Positions 45,875 to 54,698 of a stretch of DNA of 64,000 nucleotides are shown one piece after another. Each line of letters begins with the position of its first letter. Position 1 is the first letter of the stretch. Source of the DNA: CAVUCH01 sp963763095. Its GTDB lineage: Bacteria > Acidobacteriota > Vicinamibacteria > Vicinamibacterales > JAENWD01. The position numbers were made by a program, and so were the translations under genes. The notes beneath the pieces were generated by a model that saw only the letters and a program-made list of their open reading frames with translations, had not been told where the DNA came from and ran no database searches. The DNA lies in assembly GCA_963763095.1 (NCBI GenBank), contig CAVXNR010000021.1, positions 62,001 to 126,000 of the forward strand, in the 5' to 3' direction.

Positions 45875-46483
45875 TTAACGTCCGAGATACGCGGCTGGAA
45901 TAGTGACGCCGGCGCGTTCGGCATCCCACATGATCGAGGCGACCCACCACCGCGGCCCGAGCTTCACGAGCTGGATGCTGTTGATGCCTCGCGAGAACGG
46001 CGCCGCTTCCTTCTCGTGTCGCGATTCGTAGGTGCTGAAGACGTGGGCGATGTTTGCGAACTGCTCGACTGTGTTCGCCACACCGGTCTCGAAGAACCCC
46101 TCCTTCAGCAGCATTGGCGTGGAGCGCTCGATGAAGCCCTCCGCGTCCATCACACGGTAAACGTCCTGGCCATCCGGGCGGTGTCCCGCGGGCATGAGCC
46201 GGCACTCGGGGAGGAGGAGCGACTTGAAGCGGTTCCAGTCCCGCGGCCCGGGCGGCCCGGAGATGGTGTCGTACACGGCACCGACGATCGCCTCAATCGT
46301 GCTGACGTCGTCGGCGCGCGCCTTCGGGCGCAGCGTCGCAGGGTCGACGAAGGGCGGCGGTGCTGGTGCCTGCACAGCGGTCGCAGTCTCAGGTGCTGGC
46401 ATTGTCTGGGCACTGGCACCGGGCGTTGTGGACGCCAGCCCGAGAGCCAGGAACAGAAAAGCGACAGGGCGCGGGAACGGCAT
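45875..46483 (-). CDS. Secreted NTF2-like protein
   Basis: 202 residues from the ATG at 46483; the frame is open further but the signal peptide (RPVAFLFLALGLASTTPGAS AQ) starts here. After a proline-rich stretch comes an NTF2-like/SnoaL-like domain: DVSTIEAIVGAVYDTISGPP GPRDWNRFKSLLLPECRLMP, VMDAEGFIERSTPMLLKEGF FETGVANTVEQFANIAHVFS TYES and NSIQLVKLGPRWWVASIMWD AERAG. This subgroup is common in Acidobacteria and unassigned in function. It lies 77 bases upstream of the GH109-like gene on the same strand. Confidence 0.8.
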   Translation of the reverse strand: MPFPRPVAFLFLALGLASTTPGASAQTMPAPETATAVQAPAPPPFVDPATLRPKARADDVSTIEAIVGAVYDTISGPPGPRDWNRFKSLLLPECRLMPAGHRPDGQDVYRVMDAEGFIERSTPMLLKEGFFETGVANTVEQFANIAHVFSTYESRHEKEAAPFSRGINSIQLVKLGPRWWVASIMWDAERAGVTIPAAYLGR

Positions 46484-46583
46484 CAGGGCTAGTGTAGTCC
46501 GGGGGTCATGGTTCTGGCTCAGAGCGGACGTGGTGCGAGGAGCCCGGGCGTTCCTCTGACTCGTCAATGGCCATGGCACGCCA

Positions 46584-47726
46584 TCATCGCGGCGGCGCGG
46601 CCTGCGGGGCGAGCCTTACCGTGCGCCCGTTCTCGGCCGACTCGCGGGCGGCCGCGAGAATCTCCGTGACGATCAGGTTGTTCTCGAGCGACGAGCGGCC
46701 GGCAGGCTTGACGCGACCACGCACGACGGCGACCAGATATGAGACCGCGTCACCTTCGTCCGCGGGAAGTGCCGCCGGCGTACGGCTCTCCTCCTTGTTT
46801 CCGGGCAGCCGCACGCGCATGTCGACAGGCCCCGTGCTGATCGCGTAGGCGCGCTCGGCGTACACCTCGAAGTCCTTCCGGCTGAATGGCCAGTTCCACG
46901 AAGCCTGGATGATTCCCTGTGCGCCGGCGTACTCCACCAGGATCGTCGCCTCATCGTCGACATGCGGGTAAACGGCCGGCTTGAACTGGTGCCGCATGGC
47001 GGTGACGGCGCGCGGCCGCTCGTTATCCATCATCCACGTCATCAGGTTTGCGCCGTAGCAGCCGAAGTCGAAGAGCGCGCCGCCGCCGTTCTTGACCGGG
47101 TCGGTCAGCCAGGCGAGGAACTCGGGGCCGACGCCGATCTCTTTCGGGCCCTCGTGGCCGTCCATGGCGACCATTTTTCTGATGGACCCGTTCGCCCGTT
47201 CCGTTTTGATGAGCTTCGCGGCGGCCACCAGGCCCGGGTACCACGTGGTCTCGTAGTTGACGATCACCGGGATGTTCCCGCTGCGGGCCGCGCGGCGGAT
47301 CCGCTCGCCATCGGCCACGCTCACGGCCAGCGGCTTCTCCATCATCACGGCGACGTGTCGCATCGCAGCCGCTTCAACGACCTGCGGGTGATCGAGCGTG
47401 CTGGTAAACGCGGCCACCGCGTCGGGCCGCGTGCGCTCGAGCATCTCGTCCACATCGGCGAAGCCGGCGGAGGCCGCCAGCGAGTACTGCTCGAGCGCCG
47501 CCCGGAGGAGGGTGGCGTCGGGCTCGGCGATGCCGACGAGCTCCACGTCCGTGCGACCGTTGAGGCTGTGGAGGAAGCCGCGCACGTGCCCGTGGACCAG
47601 TCCCGCGACGGCCAGGCGCACGCGGCGTTCAGGGCCGGTCGATGCGACCCCCTGGTCACGCGTGGTCGGCGCGGCCGTGCACGCCACGACGACGCAGAGC
47701 AGGACGAGTCGAGTGCACACAGGCAA
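46584..47726 (-). CDS. Gfo/Idh/MocA-family oxidoreductase, exported
   Basis: 380 residues from a TTG at 47726 (GTG at 47720 is an alternative). A hydrophobic N-terminus ending in a cysteine (RLVLLCVVVACTAAPT) suggests a signal or lipoprotein peptide. The Rossmann domain starts RRVRLAVAGLVHGHVRGFLH, where GLVHGH replaces the usual GxGxxG. VEAAAMRHVAVMMEKPLAVS VADGERI has the EKP lysine. GNIPVIVNYETTWYPGLVAA and GGALFDFGCYGANLMTWMM (GxxxDxGxH-like catalytic segment) follow. The family oxidises or reduces sugars with tightly bound NAD(P). Same strand as the GH109-like gene and the NTF2-like gene, so the three may act together. Confidence 0.87.
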   Translation of the reverse strand: MPVCTRLVLLCVVVACTAAPTTRDQGVASTGPERRVRLAVAGLVHGHVRGFLHSLNGRTDVELVGIAEPDATLLRAALEQYSLAASAGFADVDEMLERTRPDAVAAFTSTLDHPQVVEAAAMRHVAVMMEKPLAVSVADGERIRRAARSGNIPVIVNYETTWYPGLVAAAKLIKTERANGSIRKMVAMDGHEGPKEIGVGPEFLAWLTDPVKNGGGALFDFGCYGANLMTWMMDNERPRAVTAMRHQFKPAVYPHVDDEATILVEYAGAQGIIQASWNWPFSRKDFEVYAERAYAISTGPVDMRVRLPGNKEESRTPAALPADEGDAVSYLVAVVRGRVKPAGRSSLENNLIVTEILAAARESAENGRTVRLAPQAAPPR

Positions 47727-47849
47727 TGTTCAGCGCTCCTCAGCACGCCGCCGCCCCGGGGTTCCCGGCGCGTGCAACGGGAGTGTAGCAGCGTATAATC
47801 CCGGCCTCCCGCGTTTTCACCACACCGCTGTGGGCCGCGGAGCTGAGAC

Positions 47850-49406
47850 ATGAAGATCCTCCTGCTCTCGATGCCAGACTCGTTCGAGCACACTCCGGCG
47901 CTCACCATGCGCTTCCCGAACGGCGCGCTGGCGTCGCTGGCCGGCAACGTCGACCCGCAGCACACGGTCTCGATTGCCGACCTGATCCTGGCGCAACGTG
48001 CGGTTCGCGAGACGGTCACGCGGTTGGTCAGGGCGATGCTGCCGGACGTCGTGGGCCTGTCGATCATGACGTTCCAGCGGAAGACCGCGCGGAAGGTGAT
48101 TGCACTCGTGAAGAGCCTGCGGCCGTCCGCGACAGTGGTGGTGGGCGGGTACGATCCGAGCCTCGCGCCGGAGGCTTACGTCGACCCCGGATCGGGCGTG
48201 GACGTCATCGTGCACGGCGAAGGCGACATCACGTTCAGAGAGCTGGTGCGCGCGCTCGAGGCGGGCCGCTCGCCGGCCGGCATCGACGGGCTCTCGTATC
48301 GGGGGGCCGGCGGATTCGTGCGCAACCCTCCTCGTGCGGTCACGCGGCTCGAAACCGGCGACGTGCGCCTGCCGAATCGGGCCGCACGCGTGCTCGCGGG
48401 CTACACCATGATGGGCCGGTCCGTCGACGTCGTCGAGACGTCTCGAGGCTGCACCTACGACTGCAGCTTCTGCTCGATCATCGAAATGCGGGGACGGAAC
48501 TTCCACACCTGGGGCCTCGATCGCGTGATCGCGGACATCGCCGATGCGCGCGCGCGGGGCGCGGGCGTCATCTTCCTCGTGGACGACAACATCACGCTCA
48601 ACGTGCCGCGGTTCCGCGCGCTCTGCAGGGCGATCACCGACGCCGGATTGAACGACATCGATTTCATCGTGCAGGGCATGACGTCGGCGATGCTCGCCGG
48701 AGGCGACGACCTCGCCCGGGAGATGCGGACCGCGGGCTTCCGCTATGTCTTTCTGGGTATCGAGAACGTGCTTGATGCCGACCTGCGCTTCCTCCGGGCC
48801 GGTGCAAAGAACGCCGAGCGGCAAGGCGGCAGGACCGTCGGCAGCGCAAGCACCCAGGCCATCGAGCTGCTGCACCGGCACGGGATGTTCGTGGTTGGAG
48901 GCCTGATCGTAGGGAACCCCGGCGATACGCGCGAGTCGGTGGAGGCGAATCTGGCGTTTGCGCGCACGTACGTCGACTGGCCTTACATCCAGCACCCCAC
49001 GCCCTACCCTGGGACCCCGATGACACGCGACTTCCGCGACGCTGGCCTGATCGTCAACCAGGATGAACAGCAGTACGACGGTACGACCGCAGTCGTGCGC
49101 ACGGAGCACCTGGACGTCGAGGAGATCGAATTTCTACGCTGGCGCGCCGAGCGGTGGATGAAATGCCGGCACCTGCCGGTGGCCTTCGCCCATGATCCGC
49201 TGTTCGTGCTGCGGCACGGCCTGAAGATGTGCCGTCACACCTTCCGCGGATCCACGTGGAGGACGTGGCTTGGGCTCGAGCCCGAGCGTGACGCGTTCCG
49301 CCGCTACCGGGCGATTCGGCAGCGCGAACGCGAGTATCTGGCCGGACCATCAGGTCCGCACGTATCCACTGGAGAGCACGTCGCCCGAGCGGAGGTGCCG
49401 GCGTGA
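47850..49406 (+). CDS. B12-binding radical SAM protein
   Basis: 518 residues, ATG at 47850. The N-terminal 140 residues form a cobalamin-binding-type Rossmann domain (MKILLLSMPDSFEHTPALTM, LPDVVGLSIMTFQRKTARKV, TVVVGGYDPSLAPEAYVD, VIVHGEGDITFRELVRAL). The radical-SAM domain has its cluster cysteines at 201, 205 and 208 in TSRGCTYDCSFCSI, plus VIFLVDDNITLNVPRFRALC and FRYVFLGIENVLDADLRFLR. The C-terminal part is helical and basic (WRAERWMKCRHLPVAFAHDP). Such enzymes catalyse methylation or rearrangement in lipid, hopanoid or natural-product routes; this one cannot be assigned. Divergent from the Gfo/Idh gene. Intact. Confidence 0.9.
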   Translation: MKILLLSMPDSFEHTPALTMRFPNGALASLAGNVDPQHTVSIADLILAQRAVRETVTRLVRAMLPDVVGLSIMTFQRKTARKVIALVKSLRPSATVVVGGYDPSLAPEAYVDPGSGVDVIVHGEGDITFRELVRALEAGRSPAGIDGLSYRGAGGFVRNPPRAVTRLETGDVRLPNRAARVLAGYTMMGRSVDVVETSRGCTYDCSFCSIIEMRGRNFHTWGLDRVIADIADARARGAGVIFLVDDNITLNVPRFRALCRAITDAGLNDIDFIVQGMTSAMLAGGDDLAREMRTAGFRYVFLGIENVLDADLRFLRAGAKNAERQGGRTVGSASTQAIELLHRHGMFVVGGLIVGNPGDTRESVEANLAFARTYVDWPYIQHPTPYPGTPMTRDFRDAGLIVNQDEQQYDGTTAVVRTEHLDVEEIEFLRWRAERWMKCRHLPVAFAHDPLFVLRHGLKMCRHTFRGSTWRTWLGLEPERDAFRRYRAIRQREREYLAGPSGPHVSTGEHVARAEVPA

Positions 49407-49420
49407 CACCCAGCCAGCCA
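49403..49420 (-). repeat. Partial copy of dispersed repeat family A
   Basis: GTGACACCCAGCCAGCC, the reverse complement of GGCTGGCTGGGTGTCAC. It shares GGCTGGGTGTCA with the other copies and again lies at the very end of a coding region (the radical SAM stop is within it). Short, so the assignment is tentative. Confidence 0.45.
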
Positions 49421-49459
49421 GCGTACGGCGCTTGCCGTGTGTTGGCGACTTGAAAAGCC

Positions 49460-50372
49460 TCAATCATGGCTGGCGCCCGCCTCACGATCCGCCAGAAAGG
49501 CGGCGAGCTCAGGGTTGTCAGGGAAGTTGGCTGCCAGGCGTCTGGCGACATCCGTCGCTTGCACGAGGTCCCGCTCGCGGACCTGCATATCCCACAGGGC
49601 GAATTCCGCTTCCGTGTGACTGAAGAAGTCCGCTTCTATCGAAGCGGCGTCCCGCACGGCGACAAGGGCCCGCTTCCTGCTGCCCCCGCCCAGTACCCAG
49701 CGAGTGCCCCACGGCATCTTCGTGTCCACGATGTAGTCAATCCACGCGCGTGCAACCAGCGCCCGGACGTGCCGCGGCTGCTCCTTGAGCACGGCGTCCA
49801 ATGAGCGGCGTGCCTCCCAGGTACTCATCCCATCCTGTCTTACGGCCCAGGGGGCCGAGTTGCAGCCAGACAAAGTTCAGATCCAGCTTGCCGAGATAGA
49901 ACAGCGCCGATGCATCGCGCGGGTCGCGACGCAGCATGTCCCGTGCGGCCTTCTGTCCTTCCGCGATGTCCTTGAAGAAGTTGGTCATGAGTTCAGGACA
50001 CGGCGCGCAGTTCTTCAGCGCCCGCTCCTTGTCGCGCTTCGCCGATGTGGTGTGTTTCTCGCCCGGGGGCTCGAGCAGGCGCTTGAGCTGAAAGAGCAGC
50101 GCTGAGGACCGGAGCTCGTGATTCGCGAGATCTGCGGCGTCGGCCGATCGCAGCGCGAGCGCGAGATCGGCAGCGGCGGCATACCGTGCATTGTAGAAAT
50201 GGGTCTGCGCATCCGCGAGCGTGGACTCCGCGGATGCAACCGGACCGGGTTGCGGCAGTGGCGGGTCTTGGCCCGCCCGAACGGATGCAGCAGCGCCTCC
50301 ACACAGAATTAACGCCACCGCCCAGAGGAGGCGGCAGGTGCGCAAGGACGAGGGGGCCTGGTCTCGATTCAA
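49460..50372 (-). CDS. Secreted TPR-like protein (one frameshift)
   Basis: ATG at 50372 gives a signal peptide (LRTCRLLWAVALILCGGAAA SVRAG). Helical repeats follow: ESTLADAQTHFYNARYAAAA DLALALRSADAADL, KNCAPCPELMTNFFKDIAEG QKAARDMLRRDPRDASALFY LGKLDLNFVW. Near 49815 the frame shifts and the second part reads TWEARRSLDAVLKEQPRHVR ALVARAWIDYIVDTKMPWGT RWVLGGGSRKRALVAVRDAA and DVARRLAANFPDNPELAAFL. About 300 residues. The CAPCPEL motif could be a redox or metal site. A periplasmic TPR protein of unknown role. Confidence 0.72.
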
Positions 50373-50638
50373 GACGCCTGTTCCGTTCCGAATGTGCGCG
50401 TCCAGCCGGTAGAGTATGCAGCAGGACGGCCTCCCGGCAGTCCGTCGTTTCGAGCATCACGGCCGGCCGGCCTGGCTCATAGGCTCTTGGAATGCCTGCA
50501 CAGGTGGAACGGTCGGAACATGAACACCCGACCGGCTCGTGCAAAGCTGATACTACACGCTCGTCTGCGCGTGGAGCGGCTGAAGGGACAGGCGCAGCTG
50601 GTCGTTATGCCAGGCGCTGTCGACGACGTGCGAAACGC

Positions 50639-51790
50639 TCACGCCTCTCTGCGTGCGCCGGACGCTTCCGCGGCTGCAAGTGGCACCTCGGCCGCGAATA
50701 TGCACCCCTTCCCCGGGAGATTGCGTATGACAATGTCCCCCCCGTGCGCCCTGATTCCCTGCCGGGCAATCGACAGCCCCATGCCGAGGCCGGTCCGCAC
50801 CCGCCCCCGCTGCTCGCCGAACGGCCGGAACGGATCCCGCGTATGTTCGGGGAACCCCCCGCACTCGTCTTCGACTTCGATCAGCATGTTCCCGCCCTTC
50901 CGGCGAGCGGTGAGCACGACCTGACCGCCAGGCTTCGTGTACTTCAACCCGTTGAGCACCAGGTTCATCACCGCGGACGAGAGGACCTGCGGGTCTCCTT
51001 CGACCACGAGCTCGCGATTCACGGCGCCGACGACCAGCGTCGCATCGTGGTATTCGGCGTGGAGGTTTGCGACAAGGGTGACGGCGTCGATGAACTCGGA
51101 GACGTTGATTCGCTCATGCCACGCCGTGGGCGCCCCCATGCGAACCTCCGATAGCGTGCTGTCGATCATGCTGCGCAGGCTCATCAGGCTTCGCCCGAGC
51201 ACCATGCCGGCGCTTCCGTTGAAGGTGAGCTCGGTGTGCTTCATCGCGTGGAACGCCAGAACCGCGGCGTTCAGCAGATCGCGCCACTCGTGTGCCGCCC
51301 GGCCCAGCCGCTCGACCTCACCCCTCGCGCTCCGCTCAGCAACGACGCGCGCATGCTCCGCCACGGCTTCTGTAATCGCCGTTTCGAGACACCCGGTCAG
51401 GGTGTGGAATTCCTCGGCGGTGATCGGCGTGTGCTGTTCCACGGCACACGCGGTGATGGCCTGACACAGTTCCCCATACACGTGGACCACCTGCGAGACT
51501 GTGTAACCCCGGTCGACCAGGTTGCGGCCGTGGCGCGCCGCGGACGAGCCGATCGCACTCGCAGTGGCTGGCACTTGAGACGTTCCGGCGGTGAGCCTCT
51601 CGGCCAGCTGCGTCAGGAACATCGGCAAGCCGTTCTCCAGCGACTCCAGCGAGCCTTCCGTCGCGCCTGCGCCGGCCTGCGTGTGGTCGCTTCCGGTGCC
51701 CGCTGCAGCGGTGCCGGCCCTCGTAGGTCCGATCGTCTGCGCCCTGGCAAGAATGGCATCCCGGTGCGTGACGACCAGGTTGTACAACAT
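50639..51790 (-). CDS. Sensor histidine kinase with RsbRD-like N-terminal domain
   Basis: 383 residues; ATG at 51790 with GGAGGA nine bases upstream. Residues 1-155 are a soluble helical domain (THRDAILARAQ; GRNLVDRGYTVSQVVHVYGE LCQAI) of the kind called RsbRD N-terminal in stressosome proteins. The likely phosphate-accepting H167 is in AAHEWRDLLNAAVLAF, a degenerate H-box. The catalytic part has VLSSAVMNLVLNGLKYTKPG (N box), VEVEDECGGFP-type EVEDECGGFPE, FGEQRGRVRTGLGMGLSIAR QGIRAHGGDI and GKGCIFAAEVPL. No membrane span, so it senses a cytoplasmic signal. No response regulator is adjacent, so it is an orphan kinase. Intact. Confidence 0.9.
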   Translation of the reverse strand: MLYNLVVTHRDAILARAQTIGPTRAGTAAAGTGSDHTQAGAGATEGSLESLENGLPMFLTQLAERLTAGTSQVPATASAIGSSAARHGRNLVDRGYTVSQVVHVYGELCQAITACAVEQHTPITAEEFHTLTGCLETAITEAVAEHARVVAERSARGEVERLGRAAHEWRDLLNAAVLAFHAMKHTELTFNGSAGMVLGRSLMSLRSMIDSTLSEVRMGAPTAWHERINVSEFIDAVTLVANLHAEYHDATLVVGAVNRELVVEGDPQVLSSAVMNLVLNGLKYTKPGGQVVLTARRKGGNMLIEVEDECGGFPEHTRDPFRPFGEQRGRVRTGLGMGLSIARQGIRAHGGDIVIRNLPGKGCIFAAEVPLAAAEASGARREA

Positions 51791-52135
51791 ATTGTGTTTC
51801 CTCCGGTCCGAGCAGGACCGGTCGTTCTGGACGATGAGTTGGAGGCCCGCCGTCACCGTAGCGTTTCACACATAGGCCACCGCTTCAGGCGACACAGTTC
51901 AATCTTGCACAGAACGTCGAGTTCCATGACGATCCCGCGGAGCCCGCCAGGAGAAGACCGAAGGCGGGCACCGGGCGTGAGACGCATGAGCGACGGTGCG
52001 TGATTATACGCCCGTTTGTCACCTCCGCCGCCGTTGAGGCATCCTACAAGCCTCCATGGATCAGGACGTTTCGGCCGGCCTCGATCACGCGGAGGACTCG
52101 CCCACGTTCCCGGCACACCGGTCCCGTATGATGGA
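51791..52135. other. Intergenic between divergent kinase and lipoprotein genes
   Basis: 345 bases. Contains the kinase ribosome-binding site and the upstream region of the small lipoprotein. No gene or repeat recognised. Confidence 0.45.
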
Positions 52136-52507
52136 ATGGCCGTGCGAACCGTCACACCTGCACTCGTCGCGTGGGTCACGCTGCTCGTGCTGTCCGCATC
52201 GTCCTGTGCCACCGCGCGGAGCCAACAGCGGCCCGATACCGGGACCGTAACAGTCGGCGTGACAACAAGCGGAAGCGGCGTCTCGACGATGACGTTCAGA
52301 GTGACGGTCGAGCCCGCGGGCGTCAGCGGAACGGTGAGCGCCGATGCGGGTGTGTTCACCAGAAGCGGCGTGCCCGCCGGCGACCATGTCGTGCGGCTGC
52401 TCGATCTGCCGGCTCGCTGCCGTGTGGAGGGTCCCGCCGAGCGAACAGTCACCATTTCGCAGGCGCGCCGGAGCGCCGCTCTGCGCTTCCACGTGGTGTG
52501 CGGCTGA
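52136..52507 (+). CDS. Small lipoprotein with beta-sandwich-like domain
   Basis: 123 residues, ATG at 52136; the frame is open upstream but the lipoprotein signal fixes the start. ALVAWVTLLVLSASSCATAR is a signal peptide with lipobox SASSC. The rest alternates short strands (TVTVGVTTSGSGVSTMTFRV TVEPAGVSGTVSAD; SGVPAGDHVVRLLDLPARCR VEGPAERTVTISQARR). The PAGDHVVRL and CRVEG pattern is like small Ig-like carboxypeptidase-regulatory domains. Probably anchored in the outer membrane; function unknown. Confidence 0.7.
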   Translation: MAVRTVTPALVAWVTLLVLSASSCATARSQQRPDTGTVTVGVTTSGSGVSTMTFRVTVEPAGVSGTVSADAGVFTRSGVPAGDHVVRLLDLPARCRVEGPAERTVTISQARRSAALRFHVVCG

Positions 52508-52529
52508 CGTTTCCGCCACACCTCACAGA

Positions 52530-53429
52530 TCACGATCCTGGTCGTGCGGGCGTGAAGTGCTCCTTCAGCACGTCGAGGGCCATTCTGACTTTTGCGGGCT
52601 GAGGGTTCCGCGCAGGCATCAGAGCGTCCACGCTCAACGCCTGTGTGGCCCAATCCGGAAGCACGCGAATCAATCTCCCATCGCCGAGCTCCGCTCGAAT
52701 CTCAGGCGCCGTCTGGAATGAGAGGCCCGCACCCTCCAGGGTCAGCTGTCTGACCAGCGCCTGGTTGTTGCTGACCACTCGCGGCTTTACAGTCACGCGG
52801 TGCTCCTGACCGTCAGCGCCGGTCAGGACATCGGTTGGGTGGTGCGTCGGCGGCAGCGCCAGGAGGTCATGGCGCGCGAGGTCGCCAGGGGCGTGCGGTG
52901 TGCCCTTGCGTTGCAGGTAGGCGGGCGCGGCGCAGAGGATCAGGGGCCAGTCGGCAAGGTGGCGACGGACGAGGCTCGAGTCGCGCAGGGGTCTCGAGAT
53001 GGAGATCGCCAGGTCGATGCGGTCACGCACAAGATCCAATGCCTCGTCGGTCACCACTATCCGCAGTGACAGTTTCGGGCTTCTCGCCAGGAAGGGTCGC
53101 AGGGCCTGTGCGAGCAGGCTCGACAGCCCCGTCGGCGCGCTGATGCTCAACTCGCCAATCGGTGCGTGCTGGTACGCCGCGAGATCCTCGCGCGCGCGTG
53201 CGGCCGCGCGGGTCATCTCGGCACATCCCTGGTAAAAGGCGGCCCCCGCGTCGGTCAGCGACAGCCGGCGGCCCGCACGTCCGAACAGCGCGACGCCCAG
53301 CTCCTCTTCGAGCTGTCGAACCTGCTGACTGACGGCTGACGGGGTCACGCGCAGTTCGCCGGCGGCTCCCCGAACCGAGCCGGTCCTGACGACGGTCGCA
53401 AAGATCGCCATGCGCAGGTAAGGGTCCAC
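52530..53429 (-). CDS. LysR-family transcriptional regulator
   Basis: 299 residues, ATG at 53429. The winged helix-turn-helix is complete: MAIFATVVRTGSVRGAAGEL RVTPSAVSQQVRQLEEELGV ALFGRAGRRLSLTDAG. The effector domain starts near residue 90 (IGELSISAPTGLSSLLAQAL RPFLARSPKLSLRIVVTDEA LDLVRDRIDLAISI) and contains RDSSLVRRHLADWPLILCAA PAYLQRKG, as in the LTTR group with aromatic or small-acid ligands. It faces away from the intradiol dioxygenase gene across 286 bases, the classical arrangement of a LysR regulator and its target. Confidence 0.93.
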   Translation of the reverse strand: MDPYLRMAIFATVVRTGSVRGAAGELRVTPSAVSQQVRQLEEELGVALFGRAGRRLSLTDAGAAFYQGCAEMTRAAARAREDLAAYQHAPIGELSISAPTGLSSLLAQALRPFLARSPKLSLRIVVTDEALDLVRDRIDLAISISRPLRDSSLVRRHLADWPLILCAAPAYLQRKGTPHAPGDLARHDLLALPPTHHPTDVLTGADGQEHRVTVKPRVVSNNQALVRQLTLEGAGLSFQTAPEIRAELGDGRLIRVLPDWATQALSVDALMPARNPQPAKVRMALDVLKEHFTPARPGS

Positions 53430-53715
53430 TGTGCAGCGCAGCTTAACACCAGCATCAGTGACGCGGCGCGTGCCTGCACGAATCTGGCAGCGCGTCTGCT
53501 TCCACGCCGGGCATCATCGCGTTCCACGACGAAGGCCAGCCGACGCTCGGTGCTGCTGTCTCACATCAGTGACGCACAGCGTCCACTTCAGGACACGGTG
53601 GACGCGGGCGAGGCGTTTCACGCCGGAACGCTCGGATCGTGCTCATCGGATCGCGGTTGGCGAAGGCAATCAGGTGCGGTGGGCGGGCATGGGATACAGG
53701 TGAGGGATTTCTGAG

Positions 53716-54552
53716 ATGGCACATCACGAGCACGACGACTTCGGCGGTCTTCACCGGGATCTCGCCGCCACGGGCGCCGCGATGAACCGGCGTGGGCTGC
53801 TGCGACTGGCGGCCGGCATCGGGGCCGGTTTTGGTGCGATCCAGCTGCTCGGCTGCGGGGGAAGCAATCCGACGGCACCGACGACGAACACCGATACGAG
53901 CACTGCACCCGCGGAGACGGGAAGCAGCGCGTGCAGCGCCATTCCTCGGGAGACGGCCGGACCGTTCCCGGCGGACGGGTCCAATGGTCCTACGGTCCTC
54001 GGCGCGAGCGGCGTGGTCCGGAGCGACATCCGACCGAGTTTCGCCGGTCTCAGCGGAACCGCCGACGGCGTACCGCTCACGATCGCGCTCACCATCGTGT
54101 CGGCCTCGACGTGCTCGCCGCTTGCCGGCCGCGCGGTGTACCTGTGGCACTGCGACAGGCTCGGGCGGTATTCCCTGTATTCGTCGGGAGCCACCGACCA
54201 GAACTACTTGCGCGGCGTGCAGGAGGCCGACGGCAGTGGCCGGGTCACGTTCACGTCGATTTATCCGGCGTGTTACTCCGGCCGTTGGCCGCACATCCAT
54301 TTCGAGGTGTACCCAAGTCTCGCGGCCGCGACCAGCGTGGCCAACAAGATCGCGACCTCGCAGATCGCGCTGCCCAAGGACACCTGCGACCTGGTCTATG
54401 CGACGTCCGGTTATACCTCGAGCGTTTCGAACCTCGCGCGGGTGTCGCTGGCCAGCGACAACGTCTTCAGCGACGGCTCAGCGCTGGAGCTCGCGACCGT
54501 GACTGGAAGCGTCGAGAGTGGATTCACGGCGTCCTTGACGGTGGCGGTGTAG
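53716..54552 (+). CDS. Intradiol ring-cleavage dioxygenase-like protein, Tat/lipoprotein exported
   Basis: 278 residues, ATG at 53716. The N-terminus carries an RR motif and a hydrophobic run with a cysteine (MNRRGLLRLAAGIGAGFGAI QLLGCGG), so it may be a Tat-exported lipoprotein. SAIPRETAGPFPADGSNG and RPSFAGLSGTADGVPLTIAL TIVS lead to the Fe(III) site: first Tyr in AGRAVYLWHCDRLGRYSLY, second in PACYSGRWPHIHFEVYPS with the two histidines of HIH. These are the four ligands of intradiol dioxygenases such as catechol 1,2-dioxygenase. Extracellular versions are known to act on aromatic compounds outside the cell. Probably controlled by the divergent LysR protein. Confidence 0.87.
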   Translation: MAHHEHDDFGGLHRDLAATGAAMNRRGLLRLAAGIGAGFGAIQLLGCGGSNPTAPTTNTDTSTAPAETGSSACSAIPRETAGPFPADGSNGPTVLGASGVVRSDIRPSFAGLSGTADGVPLTIALTIVSASTCSPLAGRAVYLWHCDRLGRYSLYSSGATDQNYLRGVQEADGSGRVTFTSIYPACYSGRWPHIHFEVYPSLAAATSVANKIATSQIALPKDTCDLVYATSGYTSSVSNLARVSLASDNVFSDGSALELATVTGSVESGFTASLTVAV

Positions 54553-54698
54553 GCAGACTGCCCGGCCCACAGGCGAGCCGCAGCGCCCCGGCTCGACGCA
54601 GCTCGCCTGGTCTGCTGCTATTGGATGTGCTGAGTGCGACTGGCTGAGCAAGGCCCGACACTGGCGAGGTGTATCATCGCCCGCGACAGGAGAGCGCC

